64,000 bases of DNA from Actinopolymorpha rutila. GTDB lineage: Bacteria > Actinomycetota > Actinomycetes > Propionibacteriales > Actinopolymorphaceae. This document shows, piece after piece, positions 57,762-64,000 of the stretch. The notes under the pieces were generated by a model that ran no database searches, was not told where the DNA came from, and saw only the letters and a list, made by a program, of their open reading frames with translations. Made by a program: the position numbers and the translations under genes. The stretch's first letter is position 1; each line of letters starts with the position of its first letter. The DNA lies in NCBI RefSeq assembly GCF_013407855.1, contig NZ_JACBZH010000001.1, positions 5,952,001 to 6,016,000 of the forward strand, read 5' to 3'.

Positions 57762-58507
57762 CCGTGGACGTACCCGCGGTGCTGTGTGAGCGGCTCACCC
57801 ACGTGTACCGCGACGACGAGGGCACCGAGGTCACCGCGCTGAACGACGTCGAACTCCGTGTGCGGCAAGGGGAAGCGGTCGCGTTGGTCGGCCCGTCGGG
57901 GGCGGGCAAGTCGACCTTGCTCACGCTGCTGGCCGGACTCGTGCGCCCGACGGCGGGACGGATCGCGGTGGACGGGGAAGACGTCGTCTCCTTGTCGGAG
58001 CGAGCACTGCTGAGGCTGCGGGCCCGCAAGCTGGGCATGGTGCTGCAGACGCCCGGCCGCAACGTTCTGCCGTACGCCACCGCCCGGCAGAACGTCGCGT
58101 TCGCGCAGCGCTCCGGGACGCTGACCCGGGCCGAGCGGCGCGCGGAGGCGGTCGAGCTGCTGGAGTCGGTGGGGCTGGACGAGCACGCCGACCGGCAGGC
58201 CCGGTTGCTGTCCGGAGGGCAACAGCAGCGACTCGCGCTGGCGGTCGCTCTGGCGGGGCGGCCGGCGCTGCTGCTGGCCGACGAGCCCACCAGCCAGCTG
58301 GACCGCCGGACCGGCGACGCGGTGATCTCGCTGATGCTGGCCGCCCGGGAACAACGGGGCACCGCGCTGGTCGTCGTGACCCACGACCGGCACGTCAGCG
58401 ACGCTCTGGACACCGAGTACGCCATCCACGACGGACGGCTGGAGGCGGGATCGTGGCTGCGCTCGGCGTCGCGGGGCCGGCCCGGGCTGGAAGGAGACCG
58501 AACGTGA
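57758..58507 (+). CDS. ABC transporter ATP-binding protein
   Basis: A 249-residue ATPase of the LolD/MacB type. Walker A is LVGPSGAGKSTLLTLLAG, the signature is LLSGGQQQRLALAVALAG, Walker B is LLLADEPTSQLDRR, and the switch His is in VVTHDRHVS. It overlaps the permease stop (ATGA) and its own stop overlaps the second ATPase start (GTGA), so all three genes are one translational unit. The two ATPases probably form a heterodimer that drives the large FtsX permease. Confidence 0.95.
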   Translation: MTVDVPAVLCERLTHVYRDDEGTEVTALNDVELRVRQGEAVALVGPSGAGKSTLLTLLAGLVRPTAGRIAVDGEDVVSLSERALLRLRARKLGMVLQTPGRNVLPYATARQNVAFAQRSGTLTRAERRAEAVELLESVGLDEHADRQARLLSGGQQQRLALAVALAGRPALLLADEPTSQLDRRTGDAVISLMLAAREQRGTALVVVTHDRHVSDALDTEYAIHDGRLEAGSWLRSASRGRPGLEGDRT

Positions 58508-59193
58508 CCACCGAGGCGCACGGGATGGGACCGGCCGGGGTCGAGTTGACCGGGCGTGGGCTGCGGTTCGCCCGCGGCGGGCAGGAGATCCTCCGCGGCA
58601 TCGACCTCGCCGTACGCGGCGGGGAGCGGGTGGCGCTGACCGGCCCGTCCGGCTCCGGGAAGAGCACCCTGATGGCGGTGCTCGCCGGGCTGTCCGCCCC
58701 CACCGCGGGCACCGTCACCCTCGACGGCCGGCCGCTGGGCCAGCACGGCGCTCGGTTGCGCCGCCGGGTGCACATGGTGTTCCAGGGGTACGCCCTGGTG
58801 GCGTTGCTCACGGCCGCGGAGAACATCGAGCTGGCACTGCGCGCCACCGGCGTACCCGCCGGCGATGCCGGAACCCGAGCTGCCGAGGCACTGCGGCTGG
58901 TCGGGCTCAGCGACCGGGCCGAGCATCTGGTCGAGGAGCTCTCCGGCGGGCAGCAACAGCGGGTGGCGGTGGCCCAGGCGCTGGCCACCCGCCCCGCCGT
59001 ACTCCTCGCCGACGAGCCGACCGCCGAGCAGGACCCCGCCCACCGCGACGTCGCCCTGGACGCCATCCTCGGGGCCGCCGACCACGGCGCCGCCGTGCTT
59101 CTTGCCACCCACGACGCCGACGTCGCCCAGCGGTGCGACCGCCGCCTGCACATCGTCGACGGGCAGCTCAGCGAGGTCGAGGCGCTCGCCTGA
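58504..59193 (+). CDS. ABC transporter ATP-binding protein
   Basis: The second ATPase, 229 residues from GTG 58504 with GAAGGAG upstream. Walker A is LTGPSGSGKSTLMAVLAG, the signature LSGGQQQRVAVAQALA, Walker B LLADEPTAEQDPAHRD and the switch His in LATHDADVAQ. It is less like the first than tandem duplicates would be; the D-loop reads EQDPAH, in place of the more usual S-x-L-D, and so lacks the Leu. As two ATPases accompany one permease of about 1000 residues, a heterodimeric ATPase is likely. It ends the operon. Confidence 0.94.
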   Translation: MTTEAHGMGPAGVELTGRGLRFARGGQEILRGIDLAVRGGERVALTGPSGSGKSTLMAVLAGLSAPTAGTVTLDGRPLGQHGARLRRRVHMVFQGYALVALLTAAENIELALRATGVPAGDAGTRAAEALRLVGLSDRAEHLVEELSGGQQQRVAVAQALATRPAVLLADEPTAEQDPAHRDVALDAILGAADHGAAVLLATHDADVAQRCDRRLHIVDGQLSEVEALA

Positions 59194-59217
59194 CGCCGAC
59201 CGTCTGCGGCGCGCCGG

Positions 59218-60141
59218 TCAGGGCGTGAGGACGCAACGACCGCGTACGCCGCCCTTGGCCACGGCCCGATGGGCGTCGGCCACCTGGTCCAGCGGCACCA
59301 CCGCGTGCACCCGGACCGGCAGCTCACCGGACGCGGTACGGGTGAGCAGCTCGCGGAGCCGGGCGCTGTCGGCGTGCACCTCCACGGCCAGCGAGGTGAT
59401 CCCGCGCTCCGCGGGCGGTGCGGCGTTCGGCCGGACTCCGACGAAAATCCCGCCGTCACCGACCAGAGCCAGACCGTTCTCCTGCAGGACCGCGGCGTCG
59501 GCGACGGCGTCCCAGCCGGGCTCGGCCTGCGTGGTGAAGTCGGCACCGAGGCCGCGTACGAACTTCTCGTCCTCGGCTCTGGCGAGGCCGGTCACCTGCC
59601 AGCCGCGGTCCTGCGCGAGCACCGCGAGGTATCCCCCGACCGCGCCGGCGGCACCGGTCACCAGCAGCCGGTTGCCGCCGTTGGGCGCAGGGGCATCGCC
59701 GATCAGGTCCAAGATCTGGCCGGCGGTCAGGCCGTTGAGCGGCACCGTCGACGCCGCGGTCAGTTCGAGCCCGTCGGGCACGACAGCGACGTCGGCGGCT
59801 GGTACGACGAGCTGTTCGGCGTAGGTGCCGAAGTCGCGGTCGAAGCCGGCCACCATTCCGGCGACCCGGGTGCCGACGGGCAGGTCCACCCCAGGACCGG
59901 TGGCCTCGACGGTGCCGGCGAAGTCCCAGCCCAGGCCGGTGCGCTCGGGCTGGTTGATCATGCCGATCGAGTGGAAGAAGCCGCCCGCGACGCCGAGGTC
60001 GACGGGGTTGATCGCCGCGGCGGCGACCCGGACGCGGACCTCGCCCGGGCCGGGTTCGGTGACCGGAACCTCGACGATCTCGATCGAGTCGGGTCCGCTC
60101 GGGACGCGGACGACGGCGGTACGGAAGGTCGCGGTGCTCAT
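59218..60141 (-). CDS. zinc-independent NADPH:quinone oxidoreductase-like protein
   Basis: A 307-residue medium-chain dehydrogenase/reductase. The N-terminal GroES-like domain has VRVRVAAAAINPVDLGVAGG and LGWDFAGTVEATGPGVD; the NADPH site is RLLVTGAAGAVGGYLAVLA (A-A-G-x-V-G). No Cys/His zinc ligands are seen, so it belongs to the quinone oxidoreductase/enoyl reductase group. ATG 60141 follows GAGGAGCAG. It is divergent from an HxlR regulator, an arrangement seen for electrophile- or quinone-responsive genes such as YodB/HypR systems. Confidence 0.9.
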   Translation of the reverse strand: MSTATFRTAVVRVPSGPDSIEIVEVPVTEPGPGEVRVRVAAAAINPVDLGVAGGFFHSIGMINQPERTGLGWDFAGTVEATGPGVDLPVGTRVAGMVAGFDRDFGTYAEQLVVPAADVAVVPDGLELTAASTVPLNGLTAGQILDLIGDAPAPNGGNRLLVTGAAGAVGGYLAVLAQDRGWQVTGLARAEDEKFVRGLGADFTTQAEPGWDAVADAAVLQENGLALVGDGGIFVGVRPNAAPPAERGITSLAVEVHADSARLRELLTRTASGELPVRVHAVVPLDQVADAHRAVAKGGVRGRCVLTP

Positions 60142-60212
60142 GGTCTGCTCCTCGTGAACTGCGTTCGGCTGGCTTGCGTTCCACCCTGGATGGGTTACTC
60201 TCCAGAAGGAAG

Positions 60213-60232
60213 TACGCACCTGGAAGTGCGTA
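60213..60232. promoter_or_regulatory. inverted repeat TACGCAC-N6-GTGCGTA, HxlR operator candidate
   Basis: TACGCAC at 60213-60219 and GTGCGTA at 60226-60232 form a perfect inverted repeat with a six-base spacer. It lies between the divergent oxidoreductase (start 60141) and HxlR (start 60297) genes. Confidence 0.6.
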
Positions 60233-60296
60233 ACTCACCGACCAGCAACCTCAGCAGGGTTCGAGGTCAGCAGGTTCAGCGAGGAGGGACGTGCGG

Positions 60297-60740
60297 ATGC
60301 CGACGAAGACCGCGGCCCAGAAGCGGGCACAGGCGAAGGTGGAGTACGACGCGTTCCTGGCCGGCTGCCCCAGCCGGCAACTGCTCGACCGGATCTCCGA
60401 CAAATGGGTCGCGCTGGTCCTGGCCGCGCTGGGCAGCGGCGGCCCGCACCGCGAGGGCGAGCGTGCCGGTGAGCCGCGGTCGATGCGTTACTCCGAACTC
60501 TCCCGCCGGCTGGCCGGCGTCAGCCAGAAGATGCTCACCCAGACGCTGCGTTCCCTCGAACGCGACGGCCTGGTCACCCGCTCGGTGACGCCGACCGTTC
60601 CGGTCACTGTCAAGTACGAGTTGACAGACCTCGGACTGTCGCTCCACCTCGTGATAAGAGACATCAAGAAGTGGGCGGAGGCACACATGGACGAGGTGCG
60701 CACCAACCGCGAGAAGTACGACAGCCGCGAGGTCGCCTAG
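60297..60740 (+). CDS. HxlR family transcriptional regulator
   Basis: A 147-residue winged-helix regulator. The single N-terminal Cys (FLAGCPSRQLLDRISDKWVA) is where redox-sensing HxlR/YodB proteins have their reactive thiol. The DNA-binding part is RYSELSRRLAGVSQKMLTQT, then LRSLERDGLVTRSVTPTVPV and VKYELTDLGLSLH. A basic insertion (GPHREGERAGEPR) is unusual. ATG 60297 is eight bases after GAGGAGGG; GTG 60291 is too close. It probably represses the divergent quinone oxidoreductase gene. Its stop shares a CTAG with the convergent transporter gene. Confidence 0.93.
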   Translation: MPTKTAAQKRAQAKVEYDAFLAGCPSRQLLDRISDKWVALVLAALGSGGPHREGERAGEPRSMRYSELSRRLAGVSQKMLTQTLRSLERDGLVTRSVTPTVPVTVKYELTDLGLSLHLVIRDIKKWAEAHMDEVRTNREKYDSREVA

Positions 60741-62017
60741 CCCCGAGGCCAGTCCTCGCGCCCCGCTGCGACGGTCGAACGCGCACGTCGCGGTCTCGTG
60801 CGGCGGGTGCGGTCGTCCCCTGCGCCGACGGGCAGGACGAAGGGCGTGGCGAGCAGCAGCACACCGGCGGCGGCAAGAGCCCAGCGTGGGCCGGTGGCGG
60901 TGGCGAGGACTCCCCACACCGCGATCAGGACGGCCCTGGTCGCGGTGCTGGTCACCGACCAGGCGGCCAGTACGCGGGAGACGCGGCCGTGGTCGACGGC
61001 CTGGAGCCGGTAGGTGGCGCTGACCGGGTTGAAGAGGCTGCAGCAGACGATGAGCACCAGCTCCACCGCGATCACGACGACCAGGCCCGGCAGGCCGGGC
61101 CCGACGAGTACGAGCCCGAGTGGCCACACGCATCGCAGCGCTCCGAATACGCGCAGGACGGTGTTGCTGCCGTAGCGACCGCTGAGTGGGCGGGCCAGCC
61201 GGGAGCCGATCAGGCCGCCGACGCAGGGGACGGCGAACGCGAGTCCGTACTGCCAGGCGGGGAAGCCGAGCTCGCCGAGCATGAGCACGGCCAGCGGCGC
61301 TTCACCGGCCATGATCAGGCCGTTGACCACCACCGAGTTGAGGAACAGGCGACGCAGCGGCCGGTGGTGCAGAATGCAGCGCCAGCCCTCGGCAAGACCG
61401 GCCAGGGTGGGCCGGGACGACGGGCCGGCCGGAGCGGGTTCCGTACCACCGATCGCGGCGATGCCAAGAGCCGAGAGCAGGTAGCTGGCGGCATCGGCGG
61501 CGATGGTCACGACCGGGCCGAAGATCCCGATCGCCGCACCGCCGACGGTCGGGCCGACGACGCTGGCCGACCACGTGGTGGACTCGAACCGCGCGTTGGC
61601 CGTCAGCAGGTCTGCAGGTTCGACGAGGGATTTCAGGAACGCGCCGCCGGCGGCGGTGAACGCGATGTTGGCCGCCGACAACACGATCGAGACGCAGACC
61701 AGTTGGACGATGCTCACGGCGCCGAGCGTGTAGCCGACCGGGATCGACGCCAGCGCCCCGAACCGGACCAGGTCCATCGTGATCATCACCGGGCGCTTGC
61801 GCCGGAACTCCACCCACGGGCCGATCGGCACGGCCACCAGCGCACCGACCGCGAGCCCTGCCGCCGACATCGCGGCCACCTCGGCGGCACTCGCGTGCAG
61901 CACCCTGATCGCGATGAAGGAGAACGCCCCGAACCCCAGCCACGTCCCGTACGCGCTGACGGCGTACGCGGCCCACAACCAGCCGAAGCGCCTGCCGAGA
62001 CTCCCGAACGACCGCAC
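60737..62017 (-). CDS. MFS transporter
   Basis: A 426-residue major-facilitator protein with about 12 membrane helices. It starts at GTG 62017, seven bases after GGGAG. The loop between helices 2 and 3 contains a degenerate motif A (PWVEFRRKRPVMITMD), and the second half opens LFLNSVVVNGLIMAGEAPLA. It resembles the enterobactin/antibiotic exporter (EntS/MefA-like) group common in actinobacteria. The substrate is unknown. It is divergent from a LysR gene, the probable regulator. Confidence 0.9.
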   Translation of the reverse strand: MRSFGSLGRRFGWLWAAYAVSAYGTWLGFGAFSFIAIRVLHASAAEVAAMSAAGLAVGALVAVPIGPWVEFRRKRPVMITMDLVRFGALASIPVGYTLGAVSIVQLVCVSIVLSAANIAFTAAGGAFLKSLVEPADLLTANARFESTTWSASVVGPTVGGAAIGIFGPVVTIAADAASYLLSALGIAAIGGTEPAPAGPSSRPTLAGLAEGWRCILHHRPLRRLFLNSVVVNGLIMAGEAPLAVLMLGELGFPAWQYGLAFAVPCVGGLIGSRLARPLSGRYGSNTVLRVFGALRCVWPLGLVLVGPGLPGLVVVIAVELVLIVCCSLFNPVSATYRLQAVDHGRVSRVLAAWSVTSTATRAVLIAVWGVLATATGPRWALAAAGVLLLATPFVLPVGAGDDRTRRTRPRRARSTVAAGREDWPRG

Positions 62018-62109
62018 TGTCGCACTCCCCTGCGAACCCGTGATGGACAAACGGCGCGCTGTCCGGACGGTAGCCAACCGAACCGCGGGCCGATCAGCCA
62101 AACAACCGA

Positions 62110-62138
62110 CACGCGAAGCGTGCACAACCGAACGTTGT
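62110..62138. promoter_or_regulatory. two inverted repeats in the MFS/LysR promoter region
   Basis: CACGC-GAA-GCGTG at 62110-62122 and ACAAC-CGAAC-GTTGT at 62124-62138 are adjacent perfect inverted repeats with five-base arms. The second has the T/A-spaced dyad that LysR proteins favour. Both lie between the divergent genes. Confidence 0.45.
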
Positions 62139-62168
62139 GAGGAGTTCCGAGGAGTTCCGAGGAGTTGT
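62139..62168. repeat. 10-bp tandem repeats (GAGGAGTTCC)
   Basis: GAGGAGTTCC occurs at 62139-62148 and 62149-62158, and as GAGGAGTTGT at 62159-62168. It directly follows the ACAAC/GTTGT dyad in the LysR promoter region and so could be part of the LysR binding region. Confidence 0.55.
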
Positions 62169-62205
62169 GGGGAGCTGTGACGGGTCATGGCGATAGGTTC
62201 GGGCG

Positions 62206-63171
62206 GTGGATCTGGACGCCGTGCGTACGTTCGTGGCCGTCGCCGACAACGGCCAGTTCCAGGCGGCCGGTGACGAGCTGGCCATCACCCAGCAGGCGGT
62301 GTCGAGGCGGGTCGCGACGCTCGAGCGCGATCTCGGGGTACGGCTGTTCGTACGCGGCCCGAAGGGCGTACGCCTCAGCGTCGACGGGCAGGCCTTCCTG
62401 CCGCACGCCCGCGAACTTCTGCGCGTCGAGAACCGCGCGGTCGCGTCCGTGCTGCCGGCCCGCCGGGCGTTGCGCGTGGACGTGCTGAACCGGCGCATCG
62501 CCCCCGCCATGCTGTTGCGGGCGTTCCACCGGCAACACCCCGAGATCGACCTGGACGTCGTGACGTTGCCGGTCCTCGACAGCGACGACGCGCTGACCGC
62601 GCTCGCCAACGGAACTGTCGACCTCACGTTCCGCGCGCTCGCCGCGACCGCCGGCCGTCCGCCGGCCCCACTTCGCGCGGGCAAGGTGTTGTACGACCGG
62701 CATGAGCTACTGGTCGGTCCTCGCCACCCGCTCGCGGACCACCGTCAAGTCGCCCTTGCCGAGCTGGTGGACCACCCGATCTGGATGTTCCCGATGCCGC
62801 CCACCAGCGAGCCCGGCGCCTACTACCGCGAACTCGCGGCCACCTTCGGGCTGACGATTGACTCCGTTGCGCCGAACTTCGGCAACGAGGCGCTCCTCGA
62901 CGAACTCGCCGACTCACCACGTCTGGCCACCCTCGTCGGTCAGGGCAGCCGCTACCTGTGGCCGGCGGCGTACGACCTGCGACGGATCCCCGTCGTGGCG
63001 CCGGCGCCGGTGTATCCGCTCTACCCGCTCTGGTCCGCGCACACTTCGCACGAGGCCCTGCCGATGCTGCTCGACTACCTTCGCAGTCGGCGCGAGGCGG
63101 ACGAGACCGACGATCTGTGGCTGCCCTCCTGGACCGCCTCCGCCGCGCCGGTCACCTCACGATCCTCCTAG
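62206..63171 (+). CDS. LysR family transcriptional regulator
   Basis: A 321-residue LysR regulator. The N-terminal helix-turn-helix is QFQAAGDELAITQQAVSRRV followed by TLERDLGVRLFVRGPKGVRL. The effector domain follows (RVDVLNRRIAPAMLLRAF, HELLVGPRHPLADHRQVAL). GTG 62206 has no Shine-Dalgarno, and a TAGGTT -10-like box at 62194-62199 makes a leaderless transcript likely. It is divergent from the MFS exporter gene and probably controls it. Its stop shares CTAG with the convergent WYL gene. Confidence 0.93.
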   Translation: MDLDAVRTFVAVADNGQFQAAGDELAITQQAVSRRVATLERDLGVRLFVRGPKGVRLSVDGQAFLPHARELLRVENRAVASVLPARRALRVDVLNRRIAPAMLLRAFHRQHPEIDLDVVTLPVLDSDDALTALANGTVDLTFRALAATAGRPPAPLRAGKVLYDRHELLVGPRHPLADHRQVALAELVDHPIWMFPMPPTSEPGAYYRELAATFGLTIDSVAPNFGNEALLDELADSPRLATLVGQGSRYLWPAAYDLRRIPVVAPAPVYPLYPLWSAHTSHEALPMLLDYLRSRREADETDDLWLPSWTASAAPVTSRSS

Positions 63172-64000
63172 CGAGCGGTCGACGGGGGCGCGTGCCGGGT
63201 GGCGATCTCCAGCGCCCGGCGGTGTAGTTCGACGCGCAGCTCCGGCGGGTCGAGTACCTCGAAGTCGTACGACAGACCGGCCGCGTAGGCCGCGAGCGAG
63301 GCGAGGTCGTCGGCGGCCACCCGCAGGACGGTCCGGCCCTCCGGCACCGGCTCGACGATCTGGGCGTGGAACGCACGCGCCGCCTTCTCGTACTCCAGGT
63401 CGAGCAGGATGCGCGCCTCGTACCTCCGGATGGCAAGCCTCGTCGCCGCCAGCACCATCGCCGCCGCGTCCGGCGGGTCCGGCGGGTCCGCGAGTTTGTG
63501 ACGCTGACCAGTGAGCTCCGGCCCGGCGATCCGGTCGATCCGGAACGTACGCCACTCCTGCCGGTTGCGGTCCATGGCGACGAGGTACCACCCCCCTCCG
63601 GACCGGACGATCTGGTGCGGTGCCGCGTCGCGCGTACTGACCCGCCCGCCGTGGTCGGTGTAGGAGAAGCGGACTCCTTCGGTGCGCCGGCACGCCATGG
63701 CGAGCAGGGTGAGCACGGCGGGGTCGACGGTGGGCAGCTGTGGCGGCGCCGGCACCTGGACCGTTGCCTCCTGCAGCGCCCGCACCCGTTCGCGTAGCCG
63801 CGGCGGCAGCACCTGGACGAGCTTGGCAAGCGCGGCGACGGCGGCGGACTCGATACCCGCGACCGCACTCGCCGCGGTCAGCTGAAGCCCCAGCGTGGTC
63901 GCGACCGCCTCCTCGTCGTCGAGCAACAGCGGCGGCAGCCTGCCTCCCGCCCCGAGCGCGTAACCACCGGCCTGCCCGCCGGTGGCCTGGACGGGGTAGC
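63168..64000 (-). CDS. WYL-domain transcriptional regulator, 5' end missing
   Basis: The frame is open to the window edge, so the N-terminal HTH is outside. The last 277 codons include the typical linker VQATGGQAGGYALGAGGRLP then LLLDDEEAVATTLGLQLTA, and the WYL domain: VRFSYTDHGGRVSTRDAAPH, GGWYLVAMDRNRQEWRTFRI and DRIAGPEL (the W-Y-L at GGWYLVAM), with a C-terminal WCX extension (ARAFHAQIVEPVPEGRTVLR). WYL regulators bind single-stranded nucleic acid or small ligands and often act in DNA damage or phage defence control, though most are uncharacterised. Confidence 0.9.
   Translation of the reverse strand, partial: YPVQATGGQAGGYALGAGGRLPPLLLDDEEAVATTLGLQLTAASAVAGIESAAVAALAKLVQVLPPRLRERVRALQEATVQVPAPPQLPTVDPAVLTLLAMACRRTEGVRFSYTDHGGRVSTRDAAPHQIVRSGGGWYLVAMDRNRQEWRTFRIDRIAGPELTGQRHKLADPPDPPDAAAMVLAATRLAIRRYEARILLDLEYEKAARAFHAQIVEPVPEGRTVLRVAADDLASLAAYAAGLSYDFEVLDPPELRVELHRRALEIATRHAPPSTAR

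Noticed and set aside
1..64000. Mobile element, prophage or tRNA-associated island
   Set aside because: No transposase, integrase, terminal repeats or tRNA-like sequence was seen; gene order and composition look chromosomal throughout.

Overview
The window is very GC-rich, densely coded chromosomal DNA from an actinobacterium. Evidence: a WhiB-type iron-sulfur regulator, a LexA box of the actinobacterial CGAAC-N4-GTTCG type on dinB, DUF222/HNH and mycothiol-linked DinB/TIGR03086 families, a TrpB2-type enzyme, many GTG starts and frequent 4-bp ATGA/GTGA gene overlaps. The mix of family 5 solute-binding protein, phytanoyl-CoA dioxygenases and uronate dehydrogenase-like enzyme would suit a soil saprophyte of the Propionibacteriales (Actinopolymorpha or Kribbella type), but that placement is inference. 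I see no rRNA, tRNA, CRISPR array, insertion sequence, prophage or integrase.

Layout. 0-3 kb: the end of a DUF222/HNH nuclease gene, a frameshifted FAD oxidoreductase, and a His/Met-rich exported protein behind a CsoR-like site. 3-10.3 kb: VOC, DinB, HIT and TIGR03086 proteins, then an orphan peptide-type solute-binding lipoprotein followed by a phytanoyl-CoA dioxygenase, with a divergent AraC regulator. 10.3-13.1 kb: a three-gene coiled-coil/YtxH-like operon and a GNAT pair. 13.3-19.2 kb: VOC, type II NADH dehydrogenase, and a four-gene minus-strand operon (SGNH hydrolase, DUF1990, phosphotriesterase-like, Vms1/baeRF-like). 19.2-24 kb: secreted HNH nuclease, small exported proteins, WhiB, a 755-bp non-coding region, PAP2 phosphatase. 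24-32.4 kb: small metabolic and membrane genes, a beta-lactamase-fold hydrolase, a TetR/racemase operon with a divergent membrane protein, and a membrane protein/winged-helix pair behind a 35-bp palindrome.

32.4-43 kb: TrpB2-type synthase, uronate dehydrogenase-like protein, PhoX-type phosphatase, calcium-dependent PI-PLC, SNase-like nuclease, AAC(3)-type acetyltransferase, fatty-acid desaturase and a TetM/OtrA-type ribosomal protection protein with a short overlapping upstream ORF. 43.2-46.4 kb: an unusual operon of a small Tat-signal protein, a DUF4331 protein and an (His-Gly)n protein, facing a HTH/DUF2087 regulator across a block of 10-bp tandem repeats. 46.5-54.5 kb: dinB, a second PAP2 phosphatase, DUF305 lipoprotein, acyltransferase, a heptad-repeat protein, two methyltransferases, a DHFR-like reductase and an APH(6)-like kinase. 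54.7-59.2 kb: a large FtsX permease with two ATPases. 59.2-64 kb: quinone oxidoreductase/HxlR divergon, MFS exporter/LysR divergon, and a WYL regulator cut by the window edge.

The recurring theme is small regulator-target units (AraC, TetR, winged helix, HxlR, LysR, DUF2087), most with a visible repeat in the shared promoter, together with scattered drug-resistance-like enzymes and several phosphoesterases. The best candidate for an undescribed system is the DUF4331/His-rich/Tat operon with its repeat-bearing control region. Start codons below were often moved downstream to a Shine-Dalgarno-supported ATG or GTG, so protein lengths depend on those choices.
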